A stretch of DNA of 64,000 bases. Source: DASVTR01 sp033855775. Its GTDB lineage: Bacteria; Acidobacteriota; Blastocatellia; Pyrinomonadales; Pyrinomonadaceae. The first letter of the stretch is position 1; every line of letters begins with the position of its first letter. The notes beneath the pieces are model-generated. The model ran no database searches and was not told where the DNA came from. It saw only the letters and a list, made by a program, of their open reading frames with translations. This document shows, one piece after another, positions 59,704-64,000 of this stretch. The translations under genes were made by a program, and so were the position numbers. The stretch lies in the NCBI GenBank assembly GCA_033855775.1, contig JAWVFT010000116.1, forward strand, positions 1 to 64,000. Reading direction: 5' to 3'.

Positions 59704-59726
59704 AATCCTTTCTTGCCAACTTAAGC

Positions 59727-59762
59727 AGGCGCGGGTGGGAACCTCCACCCGCGCCTTTTTTT
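59727..59762 (+). terminator. Intrinsic terminator of the PEP-CTERM gene
   Basis: AGGCGCGGGTGG pairs with CCACCCGCGCCT across a 6-base loop and is followed by seven T residues. A textbook Rho-independent terminator. Confidence 0.93.
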
Positions 59763-59864
59763 GTTCGTTGAAGGTTTGCTCGCTGAAGCTCAACGGCCAG
59801 CCTGAGCTTGATGTTCGCAGCCGCGCTGCTTTTGTCTGTTGAGGTTGCGTTGAGAGCTAAAGAG

Positions 59865-62492
59865 CTAGTCGCGCAGGCGTTGAGCGAGGCGGCGGATAAC
59901 GCTTGAGGCGATAGCGGGATCGTTCTTGAGAGCTTCGCGGAAGGCGTTGCCATTGAGACGCAGGGCGCGCACGCCGCTCTCGGCGGCAATTACAGTGGCC
60001 GAGCGCGGCGCGGGGTCGAGCACAGCCATCTCGCCGATGAAGCCTCCGGCCTTCTCAACATCCAGAAGCTCAAGCCCGCTCTCTTCCTGCCGGAAGATCT
60101 GCGCCTCGCCGTGCAGGAGGATAAAGACTTCATCGCCGAACTCGCCTTCGACGCACAAAGCTTGTCCCGGCGCATACTCGCCTTCGCTGCTCGCGCGGGC
60201 CAACTCCGCAAGGCTCTCCGGCCCAAGCGAAGAGAAGATGGGAGCCGAACGTAGCGCAATCATCTTTTCGACCGTAATCAATCCGGCATGCGAGCCGACT
60301 TCGCGCCCTTCGCGTCCGGCGAGATTTGTTAAATGCTGCGCCGTCTCGCGCACTACTTCATGCTCGTCTGCGAGGAGACGCGCCAGAGTGGCTTCGTCAA
60401 CCGGGCCGCGCTCGCCGAGGGCGTAAAGCGCGACGGCGCGAATGTACGGGTCAACGCTGAGCGTGCGCGCGCGCACCGTGTCGGAGAGCGTCGGCCAAGA
60501 AGCTTCGATGGAGGCCGTCTCCTTGTGGGCCAGCAGCAGTCGTTCGGCGATTGAGGGCGGCACGGCTTGCCGCAGTTGTTCGATGACGGACTCGCGCTGC
60601 GCCAGTTCAGAACTCGACAGCGCGTCGCGCATCGCGCGGCCCACCTCGTCGTCCGTCGTGAAACTCAGCCCGCGCATCAAGCGGCTGATGGCGCGCGAGC
60701 GTCGCCGTTGCAGCAGGGCAATCAGGAAATTGTGCGTCGGCTTTGGCTCTAGCTCAAGACTCTGAATCGCCTGCGCCGCGCGCTCGATGGTTCTGACTTC
60801 TTCGACCAGCCGCGCGGCCATGCCTTTGTCGCCGCCGAGCAATTTATCCAAGACCGCCGCGTGCTCTTCTCTCGTCACGCGATACTCCGCGCGAAGGTTG
60901 ACGATGAGGCTGTCATCAACTGTGCCTTCGCCCGCCAGCGCGCGTTCGAGATAGGTTTCGAGCGCGCGTTCGTAGGTTTCGAGTTGGAGACGCTTCTCGG
61001 CGGAAATCTGTTTCGACGGGTCGGAGAAGAGAGCGCGGTCTTCTTCGGCCAGCGAGGCCATCACCTTTTCGTGGTCAGCCTTCTTAATCTGCAACTGGTT
61101 GCGCAGGTTTTCGAGTTGATGCACTTCCTCGCGCGTCACGAAACCGTTGGCCAAAGTTTCGCGCACGGCGTCCTTGTAAAACTCCAGCATCTTCTCTGTG
61201 CCGCGCATGCTCTCGCGCGTCAGAATCGTGTGAATCAGGAAAGCCTCACGCAAATCTTTCGGCGGCTGAATGTCTGTCCATTCCCAACGCTTGATGACGT
61301 TGCGGGCCAGCGTCTCTTCGGCGAAAGTCTTCTGGTTGCGGCGCAGGCGGCGCGCTAGAAAGTAAGTGGCCGTCAGCACGACGACCGCGAAGAAGACGTG
61401 CGGAACGACCCAAGGGAAATATTTGTAGAGCGACGGCGCGCCCGCGAAAGTGTAGAAGATGGTGAAGGCAGCAAAGGCCGCGAGCGCGAACATCACATGG
61501 CGCACGCGCGCCGCGTCAGTCTCCGCGTCACGACGCCGCAGAAATTTGGCGACGCTCTTTTCAAGCAGCGTGAAGAGCAGATAACTCGCAAGGCCGCACA
61601 GCGCCAGCGTCAGGATTGAAGCCACAGCGCGCGGCACGGCGGGCAGGAAGAAGAAGCCAGCCGTCCCGGCATCGTGTCCGGGGAGGAAGGCGTGATGAAT
61701 CATCATCTCTTCGTTGACCCACGCGCCGCCGAAGTAGTAATCCCAGGTTCCCGCTTGCAGGAAATAGTAGAAGTAGAAACCGAAGACGATGCCGGGAAAG
61801 AAGAAGTAGGCAAACTTCTTCGGCTTCGATTCAATCTCTTTCCAGTAGCCGTTCTCCTCGTTGATGTCCGGGCAGAATTTCTTGCAGGCGGTGCATTTGG
61901 CGCATTGAGAATTGGGCGTCTCGCGCAGGCCGTGCGGCTCTGTGTAAATCTTCTCAATGAAAGAGACCGGACAGATGTAGTTGCACCATGTCTTGCCTGT
62001 GTAGAACGCGCCGAAGATGAGCGCGGCAAAGCTAATCATGACGAAGAAGGCCGTAATCGCATGGCCGTCGCCGTTGGTCGCAATCAGTCGCAGCCAGAGC
62101 GAGATGAGGAAGATGGAGAAGGCGACGTAGTAATAGTTGGCTTCGAGCCACGCCGAAGCCTTCCTGGTGCCGGGACGACGCAGGCGCACGGGAATCTGCG
62201 CGAAGAAGGCGAGCGGGCAGATGCGCCGCCAGCGATGATAGCCGACCAGCACGATGAAGAGCGGCAAGGCGGCGACGGCCATCGTCCAGACGACGCGACC
62301 CGCCAAGCTCTGCATCAAGTGAGCGAAGATGGGAATCGCAACGAAGACGACGAGCGCGGCCCAACGCAGCGGCTCAATCCACCACTCCGCATTGGCATCG
62401 GCGTTTGCCTTGGCGGACGCATGGCCCGCCCGCGCCTTTGTCGAAGAAGGCTTGAGCGGCGTCGCGGAAGGTCTGGGTGTTGCAGCAGCCAT
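59865..62492 (-). CDS. NapH/NosR-like iron-sulfur membrane protein fused to a cyclic-nucleotide-binding domain
   Basis: 875 residues. Residues about 40-420 are a membrane domain with a 4Fe-4S polyferredoxin signature: YTGKTWCNYICPVSFIEKIY, then CAKCTACKKFCPDINEENGY. About eight transmembrane segments surround it, as in NapH, RdxA/CcoG and NosR proteins, which pass electrons across the membrane. A long helical region (about 430-720) with a HEAT-like stretch (DPYIRAVALYALGERGPVDE) follows, then a C-terminal cNMP/CRP-type sensor (SLGPESLAELARASSEGEYA, GEFGDEVFILLHGEAQIFRQ, GGFIGEMAVLDPAPRSATVI). The fusion suggests electron transfer gated by a nucleotide or effector. Confidence 0.88.
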   Translation of the reverse strand: MAAATPRPSATPLKPSSTKARAGHASAKANADANAEWWIEPLRWAALVVFVAIPIFAHLMQSLAGRVVWTMAVAALPLFIVLVGYHRWRRICPLAFFAQIPVRLRRPGTRKASAWLEANYYYVAFSIFLISLWLRLIATNGDGHAITAFFVMISFAALIFGAFYTGKTWCNYICPVSFIEKIYTEPHGLRETPNSQCAKCTACKKFCPDINEENGYWKEIESKPKKFAYFFFPGIVFGFYFYYFLQAGTWDYYFGGAWVNEEMMIHHAFLPGHDAGTAGFFFLPAVPRAVASILTLALCGLASYLLFTLLEKSVAKFLRRRDAETDAARVRHVMFALAAFAAFTIFYTFAGAPSLYKYFPWVVPHVFFAVVVLTATYFLARRLRRNQKTFAEETLARNVIKRWEWTDIQPPKDLREAFLIHTILTRESMRGTEKMLEFYKDAVRETLANGFVTREEVHQLENLRNQLQIKKADHEKVMASLAEEDRALFSDPSKQISAEKRLQLETYERALETYLERALAGEGTVDDSLIVNLRAEYRVTREEHAAVLDKLLGGDKGMAARLVEEVRTIERAAQAIQSLELEPKPTHNFLIALLQRRRSRAISRLMRGLSFTTDDEVGRAMRDALSSSELAQRESVIEQLRQAVPPSIAERLLLAHKETASIEASWPTLSDTVRARTLSVDPYIRAVALYALGERGPVDEATLARLLADEHEVVRETAQHLTNLAGREGREVGSHAGLITVEKMIALRSAPIFSSLGPESLAELARASSEGEYAPGQALCVEGEFGDEVFILLHGEAQIFRQEESGLELLDVEKAGGFIGEMAVLDPAPRSATVIAAESGVRALRLNGNAFREALKNDPAIASSVIRRLAQRLRD

Positions 62493-62573
62493 AGGTTTAA
62501 TTTCAAGCTTTAAGATTCAGGCTCTCTGCGCGTTCAACTTGAACTTTGAAACCTGCATCTTGAAGGCTTGTTC

Positions 62574-64000
62574 TTAGCTTCGCCCGAAGCGAGTGTCAAA
62601 GGGCCAGGTGTTGGCGAGCGACGAGTGTATGTTGACGTTGATGTTTAAGTAGTCGCGGAAGACGCCCTTCAGGCTGCCGACCTGTTCTTCTTCGCTGCGA
62701 CGGATGTACTCGTTGCGCCCGTCCTGGCGCGACGGAATGATGACGAAGAAGACGCGCGGAATCTCGCGCGTGGCGCCGACGGTGACGCCGGAGTCTGGCT
62801 GGCGCAGATTCTTCAGCACGTCGCCTTCATCGAAGTTGCGTATGTGACACTGGCTGCAAGTCATCCCGCGCTCTTCAAAGAGACGGCGGCGCGGGTCGCG
62901 CAAAGAGGTTTCGGCGACCATGTGCTTCAGCTTGAAGTTGCGTGAGAAGGAGGCAGAGTCAATGTTGGCAGCCGTCACAGTGGCGTCGTCGTGCTCGTCC
63001 GGGATGGCGATGTTGCCGTGGTCGTCTGCGTCAACGAGAGCGTCCCAACCGGCGACGAACTCCTTGCTCTGCTTGTCGAAGCGCGGGGCAGGCACGGGCT
63101 TGTAAGCCTTGTTGTCGGGCGTCGGCTTGATGCTCGTCGCAAAGCCGTCAATGGAGGGGCTGTTGAAGGCGAGCATCTGTTTGCCGTCGCGCTCGACGGC
63201 GTTGACCTTCATCACGCCGAGCGCCCATCCGTCGCCCGTCAGATAATTTCCCTTCGCGTCATACTTGTTATCGCCGCCGAGCCGAGCGTTGTGCGGCATG
63301 GCCGCGAACGTGGCCTGCATGTTCGGGTCTGAAGCGTCTTTGTAGGTCAAAACTCTCGTCATGTAATCGGCCAGAGCTTGGCCGTAAGCTTTCTTGTCGC
63401 CGATGACGAAGGGCTTCAGATTCTCGCCGTCGAAGAAAGCTTCGTGGAAGAGACGCGCGAAGGTCTGGTTGTTCTTCTGTCGCTGGTCTTCGGGCCGCCC
63501 GGCGTCTTTGCCGCGCACGATTCGCATGCGCGGCATGAGGTAGACGGGCTCGGCCGCCGCGACGTTGAAATAGACGAGGCGCAGCTCGAAAACTTTTTTA
63601 TTGAGCCGCGGGCGCACGGCTATCAACTGCCAGTTCTCTGCCTTCCAAGCAGAGTTGAACTGCGGGCTGTCCGGGTCAATCTCTTCGTTGCGATGCAGCC
63701 GCGAGAGATTCTTGAGGGCATCACGAAAGAGCGTCTCGCCGTTGGCCGGCTGAATATTTTTGCCTTGATTGGCGGGCTTGGCGGCTTCAATCTCAGCGAT
63801 GCGCTGGAAGAGAGCGACGAGCGGCCAGCGCGCGTTGGCCGCCGCAAGGCGCTGCGGGTCTGTGATGCTGACGAGCGTTTCCACTTCGATGGGCGCGGCA
63901 TCCAGAAAGTCTGTTTCGACCGGGCGCGGCTCGACCTTGATGTTGAAGCTCTTAATCACTTCGCCTAAACGCTCGCCGCCTTCGCGCGCAAACTCCGTGA
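62574..64000 (-). CDS. Heme c-motif oxidoreductase-like protein (5' partial)
   Basis: No stop codon interrupts the frame up to the right edge, so the N-terminus lies outside; about 475 residues are visible and the GTG at 63959 is probably internal. Near the C-terminus MTCSQCHIRNFDEGDVLKNL contains the CxxCH heme c motif. Upstream parts (WQLIAVRPRLNKKVFELRLV, FARLFHEAFFDGENLKPFVI, NARLGGDNKYDAKGNYLTGD) do not match a family I can name. It is 81 bases upstream of the iron-sulfur/cNMP fusion gene on the same strand, so the two probably form one redox unit. Confidence 0.8.
   Translation of the reverse strand, partial: TEFAREGGERLGEVIKSFNIKVEPRPVETDFLDAAPIEVETLVSITDPQRLAAANARWPLVALFQRIAEIEAAKPANQGKNIQPANGETLFRDALKNLSRLHRNEEIDPDSPQFNSAWKAENWQLIAVRPRLNKKVFELRLVYFNVAAAEPVYLMPRMRIVRGKDAGRPEDQRQKNNQTFARLFHEAFFDGENLKPFVIGDKKAYGQALADYMTRVLTYKDASDPNMQATFAAMPHNARLGGDNKYDAKGNYLTGDGWALGVMKVNAVERDGKQMLAFNSPSIDGFATSIKPTPDNKAYKPVPAPRFDKQSKEFVAGWDALVDADDHGNIAIPDEHDDATVTAANIDSASFSRNFKLKHMVAETSLRDPRRRLFEERGMTCSQCHIRNFDEGDVLKNLRQPDSGVTVGATREIPRVFFVIIPSRQDGRNEYIRRSEEEQVGSLKGVFRDYLNINVNIHSSLANTWPFDTRFGRS

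Noticed and set aside
1..64000. tRNA, rRNA, insertion sequences, prophage genes
   Set aside because: Looked for transposase, integrase and RNA gene motifs; none was found.

Overview
The window looks like a chromosome segment of an Acidobacteriota member, most likely class Blastocatellia. The grounds are family content, not a database match: a VWFA-related acidobacterial protein, two CRTAC1-type proteins with FG-GAP repeats and an ASPIC/UnbV end, a TIGR03118-like/Calx-beta/DUF4214 protein, FCLADG-type zinc ribbons, a sigma factor-TPR-CHAT operon and a PEP-CTERM protein. No rRNA, tRNA, CRISPR array, insertion sequence or prophage was seen.

Layout. 1-4289: secreted FG-GAP/ASPIC and TPR proteins; the first gene is cut by the left edge. 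4394-11796: amino-sugar genes (GH20 hexosaminidase, two phosphohexomutase paralogs of which the first has lost its catalytic serine, an SMP-30-like protein, a NagX/HGSNAT-like membrane protein). 11902-17518: an MFS exporter and an AraC-linked minus-strand operon of small oxidative enzymes, including a cupin with the metal ligands of the Granulicella hydroxynitrile lyase. 17647-21282: two unrecognised genes, one an 817-residue protein with a Rossmann-type motif. 21751-29013: a six-gene minus-strand operon running from an ECF sigma factor through anti-sigma/TPR and TPR-CHAT protease parts (probably one gene split at a T9 tract) to a zinc-ribbon protein, an unknown protein and a trypsin-like membrane protease. 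29117-41149: envelope and miscellaneous genes and a second ECF sigma/anti-sigma pair.

41691-58834: a catabolic locus beginning at a sigma-70-like promoter with a perfect TetR-type operator. It encodes tryptophan 2,3-dioxygenase, kynureninase, an aryl-CoA ligase, BoxB and BoxC, a flavin monooxygenase plus a separate old-yellow-enzyme reductase (together resembling a split 2-aminobenzoyl-CoA monooxygenase/reductase), three crotonase-fold enzymes, an SDR, a Rid-family protein, an acyl-CoA dehydrogenase and a thioesterase. The inferred route is tryptophan to kynurenine to anthranilate to anthraniloyl-CoA, then oxygenative ring attack at CoA level and beta-oxidation. Kynurenine formamidase, BoxA and BoxD are not in the window. 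58987-64000: a PEP-CTERM protein with tandem sigma-54-like sites, a NapH-like iron-sulfur membrane protein fused to a cyclic-nucleotide-binding domain, and a heme-motif protein cut by the right edge.

A striking non-coding feature is a family of hairpins built from 7-base units (GTGAYRR, once GTCCAAR). They fill gene junctions: the 5' arm often contains the upstream stop codon and the 3' arm ends just before the next ATG.
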